Positions 33,535 through 42,434 of a stretch of DNA of 64,000 bases are shown in pieces. The DNA is taken from the NCBI GenBank assembly GCA_963708735.1, contig CAVPTW010000022.1:310001-374000 (forward strand), given 5' to 3'. The DNA is from JAGPUQ01 sp963708735 (lineage in GTDB: Bacteria; Pseudomonadota; Gammaproteobacteria; Pseudomonadales; Porticoccaceae). Numbering within the stretch: position 1 is the stretch's first letter; each line of letters begins with the position of its first letter. Below the pieces are notes generated by a model that saw nothing but the letters and a program-made list of their open reading frames with translations, was not told the DNA's origin and searched no databases. The position numbers and the translations under genes are program-made.

Positions 33535-33619
33535 GATCTACTCCTGGCGAAGACAGACCGCATACGATAACTCATAGCGGTTTCGGATGACGATTGCCGA
33601 TCATATACGCACAACCGTG

Positions 33620-34420
33620 TCAGTCCGGTGAAAGTTGGTCCGGCAGCAAATGCCCCTTGCCGCGTTTGGAGCGGATATAGCGCAGGTTGTGTCTGGTGAT
33701 GCCCGACACCAGGGGCACGACCTCCGACACTTTCTGTCCTCCGCGTTCGAGATCCGCGCGCTTGTGGGGGTTGTTGGACAGCAGACGCACCGGCCGACCT
33801 GACAACAGGTGTCGCAATACGATGGCAGCATCGGTGAAGTCCCGCGAATCCTCCGGCAGCCCGAGGGTCACGTTGGCCTGGAAGGTATCCAGGCCGGCAT
33901 CCTGGAGCAGATAGGTGATGGCTTTGGCCCAGAGCCCGATGCCGCGTCCTTCATGGCCGGACATGTACACCACGGCGCCAGTGCCGGCCGCCAGCATCTG
34001 CTCGAACGCCGCCGCAAGTTGTGGGCCGCAGTCGCAGCGCATGGACCCGAAAATATCGCCGGTCAGACAGCAGGAGTGGACACGGACCAGGGGGTTTTCG
34101 GCGTGCCTGAAGCCGGGCAGGGCAAATACCGAGTTTACCGACATATTGGCATGCAGAAGTTCGCGGAAGGCTGCGCTGGCACCATCGGTTACCTCGCTGG
34201 CGGCCTCCAACACCTGAGTCAGTTCGACCCGGCGCACGAAGGGATACCAGTCCAGCGGTACTTCCTGACCGTGAATCAGCCGGGGGATGGTCACCGGGCC
34301 GAGCACCGAAATAAAGGGCTGGCCGTCCTTGTTGATGATGCGACCGTCGCGATCTAGATCGATCAACTGATGCTTGGCGATCAGCTGATCGCGAATACTG
34401 GGATCTACATAACTGAACAC
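33620..34420 (-). CDS. ribA: GTP cyclohydrolase II
   Basis: RibA opens GTP as the first step of riboflavin synthesis. The 266-residue protein has the zinc cysteines in VHSCCLTGDIFGSMRCDCGPQL, the catalytic YMSGHEGRGIG, and the GTP-binding LLSNNPHKRADLE near the end. It is longer than the E. coli protein (about 196) because of an N-terminal ~50-residue extension, and it does not carry a RibB domain. No FMN riboswitch was recognised in the 75 bases upstream. Next to folD on the same strand. Confidence 0.93.
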   Translation of the reverse strand: MFSYVDPSIRDQLIAKHQLIDLDRDGRIINKDGQPFISVLGPVTIPRLIHGQEVPLDWYPFVRRVELTQVLEAASEVTDGASAAFRELLHANMSVNSVFALPGFRHAENPLVRVHSCCLTGDIFGSMRCDCGPQLAAAFEQMLAAGTGAVVYMSGHEGRGIGLWAKAITYLLQDAGLDTFQANVTLGLPEDSRDFTDAAIVLRHLLSGRPVRLLSNNPHKRADLERGGQKVSEVVPLVSGITRHNLRYIRSKRGKGHLLPDQLSPD

Positions 34421-34495
34421 ATTGGAATCCTGAGGCAGAGAAGCAGAGTCGATTCAGGCCGCAATCGGCCAGGCCGGTATCGGGGCGAGCCCGGG

Positions 34496-35350
34496 TTAAG
34501 GCATGCCGAGTGCGGCGGTTTCCGCAGCTTCCAGGGTTTGCAGAATCAGGGTATTGATGGTCATCGGGCCGACCCCGCCGGGGACCGGCGTGTAGGCACT
34601 CGCACGCGTTGTGATCGCACTCAATTCAATGTCGCCGACTCCACCGGGGTGATAGCCCGCATCGACCACTACGGCATTGTCCCGAATCCAGTCCCCGCGG
34701 ATAAATTCCGGTTTGCCCACCGCGCCCACCAAAATATCGGCACTGCGGATAATGACCGGAAGGTCGCGCGTGTGGGAGTGACAAATCGTCACGGTGGCGT
34801 TGGCGTTCAGCAGCATCATTGCCATGGGTTTGCCCAGAATGGCGCTGCGCCCGACGACGACCGCGTGCTGGCCCGCGAACGGAATTTGGTAAGCGGCAAG
34901 CAGACGCATGATGCCTCTTGGCGTCGCCGAGCCGTAGGCGGGGGCGCCCATCGCCATGCGGCCGAATCCCAGGCAGGTGACGCCGTCCACATCCTTGCGC
35001 GCCGAGATCGCGTCAAAACAGCGGCGTTCATCGATCTGCGCGGGCACCGGGTGTTGCAGCAGAATGCCGTGGCAGTCCGGGTTGGCGTTGAGCTCCTCGA
35101 TAGTGGCGAGCAGCTGCTCCGTGGTGGTTGCGCTGGGCAGCTCGATGGCCCGGGAGGTCATGCCCACGCGGGCACAGGTATTCTGTTTCATCCGTACATA
35201 GGTGGCGGACGCGGGATCATCGCCAACGAGAATGGTGGCAAGAATCGGTCGATGACCACCGTTGACCGCGATGAGCTGGGCTACGCGGCCGGCGATTTCA
35301 GTTTCGGACTGCGCCGCCAGCGCCTTGCCGTCCAGTATTCTTGCCGACAT
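34496..35350 (-). CDS. folD: methylenetetrahydrofolate dehydrogenase/cyclohydrolase
   Basis: FolD interconverts methylene-, methenyl- and formyl-tetrahydrofolate. The 284-residue protein shows the active-site region YVRMKQNTCARVG (catalytic Lys), HGILLQHPVP, and the NADP site VVGRSAILGKPMAMML. The ending PGGVGPMTINTLI is diagnostic. It is divergent from the tRNA-Pro gene with about 150 bases between. folD next to this tRNA cluster and tig is an arrangement shared with pseudomonads. Confidence 0.97.
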   Translation of the reverse strand: MSARILDGKALAAQSETEIAGRVAQLIAVNGGHRPILATILVGDDPASATYVRMKQNTCARVGMTSRAIELPSATTTEQLLATIEELNANPDCHGILLQHPVPAQIDERRCFDAISARKDVDGVTCLGFGRMAMGAPAYGSATPRGIMRLLAAYQIPFAGQHAVVVGRSAILGKPMAMMLLNANATVTICHSHTRDLPVIIRSADILVGAVGKPEFIRGDWIRDNAVVVDAGYHPGGVGDIELSAITTRASAYTPVPGGVGPMTINTLILQTLEAAETAALGMP

Positions 35351-35446
35351 CGTCTTGCCTCAGGCATGCTTCGCCGTGCTATTTTACACGGGCGAGAGCC
35401 TGGCCGGGTTTGCAGTCCTGCGCGAGCGGGTTGCGGACCCCGCAAA

Positions 35447-35475
35447 TTGACCGCTTTCGGGGCCGCGCGTATGAT
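35447..35475 (+). promoter_or_regulatory. sigma-70 promoter of the tRNA array
   Basis: TTGACC (35447-35452), a 17-base GC-rich spacer and TATGAT (35470-35475) lie 25 bases before tRNA-Pro. Both boxes and the spacing are near consensus; a GC-rich stretch follows the -10 box, as is common for stable-RNA promoters. Confidence 0.75.
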
Positions 35476-35500
35476 GCCGCCTCGCTCCGGCGAGGCTTAT

Positions 35501-35577
35501 CGGGGAATAGCGCAGTCTGGTAGCGCGCCTGCTTTGGGAGCAGGATGTCGGGGGTTCGAATCCCTCTTCCCCGACCA
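35501..35577 (+). tRNA. tRNA-Pro (anticodon TGG)
   Basis: A 77-base gene folding to a full cloverleaf, with acceptor CGGGGAA/TTCCCCG, anticodon loop TTTGGGA and T-loop TTCGAAT. The CCA end is encoded. It is the first of the tRNA run. Confidence 0.97.
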
Positions 35578-35657
35578 ATTTCGACGTCCGGGCTGTGCTC
35601 TGAGAAGTGCCTGCCCCGGCATCGGGATGCTGTTGGTAGGTAGCGCGATGACCATAT

Positions 35658-35734
<77 letters not shown>

Positions 35735-35822
35735 ACCCAGGCGGGGCGACCAGCGCAGATGCCTGGCCGCCGGGCTGACGCGCGATGTCAGAGCACGCGG
35801 GGAACACTCCCGAAGATCAATG

Positions 35823-35898
35823 GTGGCTGTAGCTCAGTTGGTAGAGCACAGGATTGTGATTCCTGTGGTCGCGGGTTCGAGCCCCGTCAGCCACCCCA
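35823..35898 (+). tRNA. tRNA-His (anticodon GTG)
   Basis: A 76-base cloverleaf with acceptor GTGGCTG/CAGCCAC, anticodon loop TTGTGAT and CCA encoded. The base before it is G, which gives the G-1 that pairs with C73 in all tRNA-His. It follows tRNA-Arg by 88 bases and is the last tRNA before the inserted protein genes. Confidence 0.97.
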
Positions 35899-35986
35899 TT
35901 TTCTGACGGTCTGATTTTGTCCCTCCGCCATCCCCGTGGTCCGGATTGCCCTCGAACCGGCACTGCCGATCCCGACACTGCATCGG

Positions 35987-36406
35987 TTACCCGATCCCCA
36001 GTGCGTCCCTGATCTCTTCCCGGATTATCGTGACTTCAGCGTCAGAGTAAGTGGCGGTGGCGTTCAGATGTCCCCAGACGGGCAGTGGCCAGCAGGCATC
36101 GCTCGCGTGGCGCCCGACCACATGCAGATGGAGCTGGGGCACCAAATTCCCGATGCTGGCGAAGTTGATTTTCTCGGCGCCATGGCGGGACTGGATATAT
36201 CTGGCCAACCGGGCGCAATCATCGAGCAGGCTGGCGCGCAGCGCATCCGGCAGTTCCAGGAACTCGCCGTGCGTGGTCCTGGGGACCAGAATCAGCCAGG
36301 GCACAGTCGCGTTGCGATGCAGCAATACAAGAGCTGTCGCCGTCTCGCCGAGCACATGACAATCCTCCGCAAGCTGCCGATGAAGCGTAAATGTTTTCCG
36401 GGACAC
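35987..36406 (-). CDS. HIT-family protein
   Basis: A 139-residue histidine-triad protein. The core is NLVPQLHLHVVGRH, in which the first His of HxHxH is Gln, as is usual for one bacterial subgroup. Nearby WLILVPRTTHGEFLEL and INFASIGN also fit. HIT proteins are nucleotide hydrolases or transferases; the exact reaction is not known. The start is GTG at 36406 with a ggagg box 5 bases before it; the frame runs on upstream into the neighbouring gene but without support. It is divergent from alcohol dehydrogenase 3 and lies in the block between tRNA-His and tRNA-Leu. Confidence 0.82.
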   Translation of the reverse strand: MSRKTFTLHRQLAEDCHVLGETATALVLLHRNATVPWLILVPRTTHGEFLELPDALRASLLDDCARLARYIQSRHGAEKINFASIGNLVPQLHLHVVGRHASDACWPLPVWGHLNATATYSDAEVTIIREEIRDALGIG

Positions 36407-36524
36407 GCAGCCTCCAGCGGCGAAAAATAGCGTAAGAAGACGGGTATTACCGCCGCAACCGGCACTCGGGCGGCAGGTGAAGGATGGTACACTCGCCGCC
36501 ATTTTAACGGGGGGGAGTCCTGCC

Positions 36525-37616
36525 ATGAAGATGAAAGCTGTCGTCGCGCACGAGCTGAACCGGTTCTCTGTTGAAGAGGTCACGCTGGATCCGCCGAAGG
36601 CGGGCGAGGTTCTGGTGAAAATGAAGGCGACCGGAATCTGCCACTCTGACCTCTCTGTCATCAATGGCACCATTCCGGTCCCGTTTCCCATGGTGCTGGG
36701 CCACGAAGGCGCTGGCATCGTGGAGGCGCTGGGGCCGGGTGTGACCAATGTGAAGCCGGGCGATCATGTCACCCTGTCGTTCGTGCCCAACTGCGGCGAT
36801 TGCTATCACTGCCTGCGCAGCGAGCCCTATCTCTGCCTGCGCAGCACTCCGGACGGCAAGATGATGGACGGCACCACCCGTGTCCATCTGAATGGCAAGG
36901 ACATCAATGTGATGCAGTTCCTCGGCAACATGGCTGAATACGCTGTGGTGCCAGCTATGTGCCTGGTCAAGATCGACGCCGACATCGACATGAAAGCCGC
37001 GGCGCTGGTCGGCTGCGGTGTCACTACCGGTGTTGGTGCGGCGCTGAAGACCGCCCAGGTAAAACCCGGCAGCACGGTGGCGGTATTCGGTGCCGGCGGA
37101 GTTGGCCTGTCGATCATCCAGGGCGCGCGGATCGCCGGCGCAGCACGAATCTTTGCCGTGGATCTCTCGGACGAAAAGCTTGCCCTTGCCAAAGAACTTG
37201 GGGCCACCGACGTGATCAACGGCGCGAATGACCCGCTCGGAAAGATCATGGAGCTGACCGGCGGCATCGGTGTTGACTACGGATTCGAGGCCATCGGCAT
37301 TCCCGCCGTGGTGGATCAGGCCCAGAAGGCGACGCGCCGCGGCGGTACCATGACAGTGGTCGGCGTGGGCAAGCTGAGCCAGAAGCTTGAATTCAATGCC
37401 CTGATGTTTCCGCTGATGGCCAAGACCATCAAGGGCTCGATGTACGGCAGTGCCGAGTTCCGCGTGGATTTTCCGAAGTATCTGGAGCTTTACAAGCAGG
37501 GCAAACTCGACCTCGACCGCATGGTGACCCACACCTACCGTATTGATGAGGCAGTGCAGGCTTTCGCTGATCTTCAAGCAGGGAAAAATGCCCGCGGAGT
37601 AATCATTTACGACTGA
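36525..37616 (+). CDS. zinc-dependent alcohol dehydrogenase, paralogue 3
   Basis: A 363-residue medium-chain alcohol dehydrogenase of the same class as the pair at 12375 and 13543, with catalytic zinc residues C39 and H60 and structural zinc C90, C93, C96, C104. The NAD motif is GAGGVG with VDLSDEK, so NAD(H) is likely. It is more distant from the other two than they are from each other. A gggggag ribosome site precedes the ATG at 36525; the frame open to 36477 is not used. It lies in the insertion within the tRNA array, 20 kb from its relatives. Substrate unknown. Confidence 0.9.
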   Translation: MKMKAVVAHELNRFSVEEVTLDPPKAGEVLVKMKATGICHSDLSVINGTIPVPFPMVLGHEGAGIVEALGPGVTNVKPGDHVTLSFVPNCGDCYHCLRSEPYLCLRSTPDGKMMDGTTRVHLNGKDINVMQFLGNMAEYAVVPAMCLVKIDADIDMKAAALVGCGVTTGVGAALKTAQVKPGSTVAVFGAGGVGLSIIQGARIAGAARIFAVDLSDEKLALAKELGATDVINGANDPLGKIMELTGGIGVDYGFEAIGIPAVVDQAQKATRRGGTMTVVGVGKLSQKLEFNALMFPLMAKTIKGSMYGSAEFRVDFPKYLELYKQGKLDLDRMVTHTYRIDEAVQAFADLQAGKNARGVIIYD

Positions 37617-37792
37617 TAAATGAAGAAGTATCTTAGCCGGTTGATGGGGCCGGGCACGGCAGCCTGAAGTAAAACCCTGACACCTGGCAGATCAGCGAGG
37701 CCCGGGTTGGTCGCCTTGCGGCATACCGCAGACATCGCGCGGTTGACAGTTGGCAGGAAGCTGAAAGCCGTACCGCTGTGGAAGGGTTGCCT

Positions 37793-37836
37793 TGTGGCGT
37801 CACGGAGCCCGGATCGAATGGCTCCGTGACGCCACA
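37793..37836. terminator. 17-bp perfect hairpin
   Basis: TGTGGCGTCACGGAGCC and its exact complement flank a 10-base loop, between the convergent alcohol dehydrogenase and lipoprotein genes. There is no T-run on either side, so it may be a bidirectional structure rather than a classic terminator. The stem is unusually long and perfect. Confidence 0.55.
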
Positions 37837-37847
37837 ACTCTGTGCGT

Positions 37848-38168
37848 TTAGTCCTTGGCAGGAGATTCGTCGTTCACGGTTTTGCCCGAGTCCGGCATCA
37901 TCTGCGGCTGTTCGATAACCTTGTCGCTGAGTGCCGCACCCGTTTCCATGACCTTATCAGCGGTTTCCGAGGCTGCCTGCTGCGCGGATGCGGCGGCGGC
38001 CGCCGCCGAGGCCTTGGCTTGTTTGGCCGCTTCCTTCGCCTGCTCGGTCGCGGCGTCCAGTTTTGCTGCGGCTGTATCTTCTGCCTCCTGCTTTTGGCAG
38101 GCTGACAGAGAAATGACGAGCGCCAGCGCCAAGCCGGTGAGGGGGGCTTTCATGGAATTTATCATCAT
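37848..38168 (-). CDS. small lipoprotein, Ala/Lys-rich coiled coil
   Basis: A 106-residue product with a lipoprotein signal (hydrophobic ALALVISLSAC, acylated Cys at 24 from the first Met). The mature part (about residues 30-75) is an Ala/Lys/Glu-rich heptad-like helix, then an acidic tail. It is the build of envelope-anchored coiled-coil lipoproteins; no function can be named. A ggag box supports the ATG at 38168, though Met6 would also give a normal signal. It is one of the genes in the block inserted between tRNA-His and tRNA-Leu. Confidence 0.75.
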   Translation of the reverse strand: MMINSMKAPLTGLALALVISLSACQKQEAEDTAAAKLDAATEQAKEAAKQAKASAAAAAASAQQAASETADKVMETGAALSDKVIEQPQMMPDSGKTVNDESPAKD

Positions 38169-38348
38169 GGTCTGCTCCGTCGAAAAACTCGGTGAAAAAA
38201 CGCCGCAAGCAGCAGCCCTCGCTGCCCGCAGCCCCCGGATTTAATGCGCACCTGTAGGCCCGGTCAAGGGTTGCGCGACATGGGTACTCTGACCTGGTCT
38301 GGTAGACTGCGGCCGATGCCCGTCCCGACCCTTGTCAGCGCCCGCTAG

Positions 38349-39680
38349 ATGATCGTTCTGCACGACCACCATACCTGCGCGACCGCACTGGCAGCCAGTG
38401 CGCGACGCAGCGTGCTGTTCAGCCACTGTTTGAAAACGGTTAATGCAGGCGATGAACCCGATATTGCGCTCTGGGTTGCCGCCGAGTGCGACGGATCCGG
38501 CGGCGTGCGTGTCGCCGCGTTTATCGATCCGACGGATCGGGTCGTCGAGTGGGCCAAAACAGCACCGGGCGTTCAGGCGGTCGCGAACAGGGCCGGAGTG
38601 CCGGTGATTGACCTCGGCGGTCCGTTGCAACTCGCGCCAGTGATCGTTCCCAAGCCCTGGGGAAGGGAGATCTGGTTTACGGGTATCGAGGTTCGTGGCC
38701 AGTCCGGAGTCGTGGGGAACGGTGGCAAGACTTCTCTGCACTGGTTGTTGTCGATTGCCGAGCGCGATGTTTTTGGTGCCGCGCGCGCACCTCTCAATCT
38801 TCTCAAGATACTGGACCCGCTTCCCGACCCGGTATACGGCGACCTTTATTTCGAACTGCATCGGCAGAAAAGCGAAGTCTATGTGGTGACCGGAATTCAC
38901 CCCGATAGCTGGCCGGAGGGACGCGGTGCTATTCGCTTCGGTCTGGCGTCGGGCGCCCGGCGCGAACACGCTGCGGACAGCGATTTTCGCGCTGCCTATC
39001 TTGCGGATGTGCAGGCCTACCAACGGATTCGCCGTAGTGTAGACGCTGTCCAGGACGGCTGGCGATGCGAGGAAGGCCTTGAGCCCAACGCCCCGGTTTC
39101 CGCTGCGACCTTGCGGCGTTGGCGTGCGGCGCTTCCGCCGGCGCTGCGATTGCAGGAAGCGCATGCCCGAGAGGCCATGGATCGACATACGCATTTGGCA
39201 CCACTACAGGTGGGCGATGTGGTGCAGATCCCGCCACTGCTGCCTCACGCACTCCAGCACGGGGTCCGGACGGTGGAATTTCAGACACCGGTGTACGAGC
39301 GCAAAATCCTTTCCTTCGGCCAGAAGGTATTGACGCAGGATCATTGGGATACTGAGGAAGTCATCGACGAGATGCGGCTCGATGCGCCCCTCACCAGCGA
39401 CATCGTGGTGCTTGCCGAGACTTCGACGCTCCGGCATGAGCGTATCGCAAGCTTTCCCGACTTTGTCGTGGAGCGGCTCAGGATGTCTCCCGCGTCGAAA
39501 TGGGAGCTGGAGACCGGGGGCGTCTACGCGCTGGTGATGGTGGTCACCGGCATTGTCCGTGCCGATGGCAAGACGCTGGAGCCCGAAACAGCCGTATTGG
39601 TGCCGGCCTGCCGTTCAGGTTGTGACTTCCAAAATGCCGGAATTGACGACGCGACCTTGCTGATTTCCCGACCACGATAA
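38349..39680 (+). CDS. phosphomannose isomerase (type I)-like cupin protein
   Basis: A 443-residue protein with cupin-type segments. VPKPWGREIWFTG (near residue 100) is the type I phosphomannose isomerase signature, followed by GKTSLHWLLS and FELHRQKSEVYVVTG. The later IPPLLPHALQHGVRTVEFQTPVYE resembles the C-terminal zinc/His part of that family. The first 95 residues are not recognised. The reaction, mannose-6-phosphate to fructose-6-phosphate, is plausible but untested; the metal ligands cannot all be assigned by eye. It is the last gene before tRNA-Leu. Confidence 0.6.
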   Translation: MIVLHDHHTCATALAASARRSVLFSHCLKTVNAGDEPDIALWVAAECDGSGGVRVAAFIDPTDRVVEWAKTAPGVQAVANRAGVPVIDLGGPLQLAPVIVPKPWGREIWFTGIEVRGQSGVVGNGGKTSLHWLLSIAERDVFGAARAPLNLLKILDPLPDPVYGDLYFELHRQKSEVYVVTGIHPDSWPEGRGAIRFGLASGARREHAADSDFRAAYLADVQAYQRIRRSVDAVQDGWRCEEGLEPNAPVSAATLRRWRAALPPALRLQEAHAREAMDRHTHLAPLQVGDVVQIPPLLPHALQHGVRTVEFQTPVYERKILSFGQKVLTQDHWDTEEVIDEMRLDAPLTSDIVVLAETSTLRHERIASFPDFVVERLRMSPASKWELETGGVYALVMVVTGIVRADGKTLEPETAVLVPACRSGCDFQNAGIDDATLLISRPR

Positions 39681-39828
39681 CGCTGCTGAGGCGTGGCAGC
39701 TGGACGGATGATGCGCGTGCCGATGGTATTTACCGGCGGTTGAGGCGAACAGCCCCGTATGGGAGAATTCGCGCCCCCACGTGCGGGTGTCTGGCTGGGC
39801 AAATAAACTACGGAAGCGCCCCTGATCG

Positions 39829-39913
<85 letters not shown>

Positions 39914-40347
39914 AGGTATCTCAACAACATCATCGCGTGACCGTGTTCGTGGAATTCCGGCGGCTACCAGCCGGGGTTCCGCCTGTCGGGTGGCCCGTGG
40001 ACCGGGGAGGGGGGATAGCGCGGCGCGCCCCAGGCACGATGTTCGGACGATGGGGGTTGAATCGTCAGAATTTCGGGACGGTGGCAGGACGCCCAATCCT
40101 CCGCGGATGAGTTCGTATTGGCGCCGCCCGGCGCCACGCTTATACTACCGCCTACTTTATCTATCTGCCGACCGGGGTGCAATTTCGGGCAAGCTCTGGC
40201 AATACCGCCCCTTTTTAAATCAACACGTTATGCTTGCTACGGCGAGCTGAGGCTCGCATCCTGGAGTTCGAGCCCCTCTTTTCGTGCCAACTACTGGCTT
40301 CAGGCATAGGCCGGCGACAACAGCTATTTTAGATTGAGGACAGATGC
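39914..40347. other. intergenic region between tRNA-Leu and tig
   Basis: About 430 bases without a protein gene. The only recognisable part is a degenerate tRNA 3' end (40262-40289). The tig ribosome site (ttgagga) is near 40334-40340. No integrase trace was found. Confidence 0.6.
40262..40289 (+). pseudogene. tRNA 3'-end remnant
   Basis: TGGAGTTCGAG followed by the ending TTTTCGTGCCA matches the T-arm and acceptor end of tRNA-Leu at 39886-39913 at 21 of 28 positions, including the TTCGAG loop core and CCA. The T-stem no longer pairs well, and no 5' half is present, so it is a relic. Confidence 0.65.
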
Positions 40348-41667
40348 ATGCAGGTTTCTCTCGAGACGACTTCAGAGCTTGAGCGCCGTTTGACCATTGG
40401 CGTTCCGGCAGCTGAGATCGATAGCGCGGTGGGCGAACGGCTGGAAAAGGCGGCCCGAACCGTGCGCCTGAACGGATTTCGTCAAGGCCGAGTGCCGCTG
40501 CGGGTTGTCCGACAGCGCTTTGGCGCCAGCATCCGCCAGGAGGTGGTTGGCGAAGCCATGAGCCGAAGTTTCTACGACGCCGTGACCCGCGAAGGCGTAC
40601 GGCCCGCAGGTCCGCCGCGTATCGATCCGGTTCGCGATCAGCCCGGTGAGGATCTGCAATACGTCGCCACCTTCGAGGTATATCCCCAGATAACGCTGGC
40701 TGAACTGTCCGACATCAGCGTGGTACGCCCAGTCGCGGAGGTGAGTGACGCCGATCTCGACGCCATGATCGAGCGCCTGCGGCAACAGCGTGCAACCTGG
40801 GAGGAGGTGGAGCGTGTCGCCGCGACCGGCGACCAGGTTGTGATCGACTACCAGGGGCGGCGGGATGGCGAGCCGTTCGCCGGTGGCAGTGCGGAGGACG
40901 CGACGCTGGTACTGGGGTCGGGACGCATGATCCCCGGCTTCGAAGACAGCATCGTCGGCATGCGTGCCGGCGAGAGCAAAGTCATATCACTCCGGTTTCC
41001 CGATGATTACAAGGAAGAATCCCTGCGCAACGCAGAGGTCGACTTTGAAATCTGGGTGAAGCTTGTCAAGGAACAGAAAGTGCCGGCGCTCGACGCCGAC
41101 TTTCTCCGGCAATTCGGCATTGATGATGGCGACATGGATCGCTTCCGCGCCGAGGTTCGCAAGAACATGGAGCGCGAACTGGCCGTTGCCCTGCGCAGCA
41201 AGGTAAAAAACCGGGTGCTTAACGCGCTGCTGGAGCGCCATGAAATCGCGCTGCCGCAAGCCCTTGTGGCCAACGAAATCGGCATTGTCCGGCAGCAGAT
41301 GGTCGCCCAGTTCGGCGGCGGCGCGCAGTTCGATGCCGCCATGCTTCCGGACGAGCTGTTCACCGAACAGGCCAAGCGGCGGGTCAAACTCGGCCTCATC
41401 GTTGCCGAGCTCATCAAGGTCATGCAGATTCGCCTTGACGAGGAACGTACGCGTGCGCGCATTGCCGAGATCGCTTCTGGCTATGAGCAGCCTGATGAAG
41501 TCGTGCGCTACTACCTGTCGAATGAAGATGCCTTGAACAGTGTCCAGGGCGCGGTGATGGAAGACCAGGTGGTCGACCATATCCTTGCCAAGGCGCAGGT
41601 GACCGACGAAACCCTGTCCTATACGGCGGCGCTTCAGCCTGATCCAGCTCCCGAGGACGCGGATTGA
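40348..41667 (+). CDS. tig: trigger factor
   Basis: Trigger factor is the ribosome-bound chaperone and prolyl isomerase. The 439-residue protein has the ribosome-docking signature (GFRQGRVPLRVV, the GFRxGxxP form), the FKBP-like isomerase domain (VIDYQGRRDGEPFAGG to about residue 245) and the C-terminal helical chaperone domain. Length is normal. It is the first protein gene of the tig-clpP-clpX-lon-hupB-ppiD order and its stop is 61 bases before clpP. Confidence 0.97.
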   Translation: MQVSLETTSELERRLTIGVPAAEIDSAVGERLEKAARTVRLNGFRQGRVPLRVVRQRFGASIRQEVVGEAMSRSFYDAVTREGVRPAGPPRIDPVRDQPGEDLQYVATFEVYPQITLAELSDISVVRPVAEVSDADLDAMIERLRQQRATWEEVERVAATGDQVVIDYQGRRDGEPFAGGSAEDATLVLGSGRMIPGFEDSIVGMRAGESKVISLRFPDDYKEESLRNAEVDFEIWVKLVKEQKVPALDADFLRQFGIDDGDMDRFRAEVRKNMERELAVALRSKVKNRVLNALLERHEIALPQALVANEIGIVRQQMVAQFGGGAQFDAAMLPDELFTEQAKRRVKLGLIVAELIKVMQIRLDEERTRARIAEIASGYEQPDEVVRYYLSNEDALNSVQGAVMEDQVVDHILAKAQVTDETLSYTAALQPDPAPEDAD

Positions 41668-41686
41668 CTCTTGGGCTCCGGGCCGC

Positions 41687-41695
41687 TGCTACAAT
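41687..41695 (+). promoter_or_regulatory. candidate extended -10 promoter for clpP
   Basis: TG-C-TACAAT lies 34 bases before the clpP ATG. A TTGACT is at 41664-41669 but 20 bases away, which is too far for a good -35 element, so recognition would rest on the extended -10. Confidence 0.35.
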
Positions 41696-41728
41696 GCGAC
41701 CATAACCACTTCAGCAGCAGGGACACCT

Positions 41729-42355
41729 ATGCGCGATGATTTAGTCACATATACCTCTCCCACCGGCGCTGGCGGATTGGTGCCGATGGTGGTCGAGCAG
41801 ACCGCGCGGGGCGAGCGGTCGTTCGATATCTACTCGCGGCTGCTCAAGGAGCGGATCATTTTTCTGGTGGGCCCGGTCGAGGATTACAGCGCGAATCTGG
41901 TGGTGGCACAGCTGCTGTTTCTCGAGGCGGAAAATCCGGAGAAGGACATCCACTTTTACATCAATTCGCCGGGTGGCTCGGTCACCGCCGGCCTGTCGAT
42001 TTATGACACCATGCAATTTGTACGCCCGGATGTCAGCACCATGTGCATCGGCCAGGCGGCCAGCATGGGCGCTTTCCTGTTGGCGGCGGGCGCGCCGGGG
42101 AAACGCTTCACGCTGGCGAACTCCCGCTGCATGATCCACCAGCCCAGTGGTGGCACCCAGGGACAGGCGTCCGATATACATATTCAGGCACAGGAAATCC
42201 TCAAGATCCGCGAGAAGCTCAACCAACTGCTTGCTCATCATACGGGTCAGCCCGTTGAGCAGATCGCCCTGGATACCGAGCGCGACCGGTTCATGAGTGC
42301 CAGCGAAGCCAAGGCCTACGGTCTGGTGGACGAGGTTTTGACCAAGCGAGCCTGA
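41729..42355 (+). CDS. clpP: ClpP protease subunit
   Basis: ClpP is the serine peptidase core of the Clp degradation machine. The 208-residue product has the active-site Ser in CIGQAASMGAFLL, the His in CMIHQPSGG and the Asp in LDTERDRFMSA. A short propeptide precedes the mature start. It is followed after 79 bases by clpX, its ATPase partner, in the standard order. Confidence 0.98.
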   Translation: MRDDLVTYTSPTGAGGLVPMVVEQTARGERSFDIYSRLLKERIIFLVGPVEDYSANLVVAQLLFLEAENPEKDIHFYINSPGGSVTAGLSIYDTMQFVRPDVSTMCIGQAASMGAFLLAAGAPGKRFTLANSRCMIHQPSGGTQGQASDIHIQAQEILKIREKLNQLLAHHTGQPVEQIALDTERDRFMSASEAKAYGLVDEVLTKRA

Positions 42356-42434
42356 TCCGGCTCGCTTTACCCTCTGGTTGAATGGTGATAACGTTCGTGA
42401 GTACAGCAAGTGCGCGCGCGATGAGGAGGCACCG

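Noticed and set aside
31285..33570. 761-codon + strand frame antisense to glpD-like, ugpQ-like and gap-like genes
   Set aside because: Crosses three genes with diagnostic motifs on the other strand; composition is typical of a shadow frame.
36407..36748. N-terminal extension of the HIT gene into the alcohol dehydrogenase region
   Set aside because: The extension is antisense to the dehydrogenase gene, has no conserved residues, and a GTG with a good ggagg box marks a shorter start at 36406.
41664..41695. TTGACT...TACAAT as a normal sigma-70 promoter for clpP
   Set aside because: The spacer is 20 bases, outside the usual 16-18. Only an extended -10 is kept, at low confidence.
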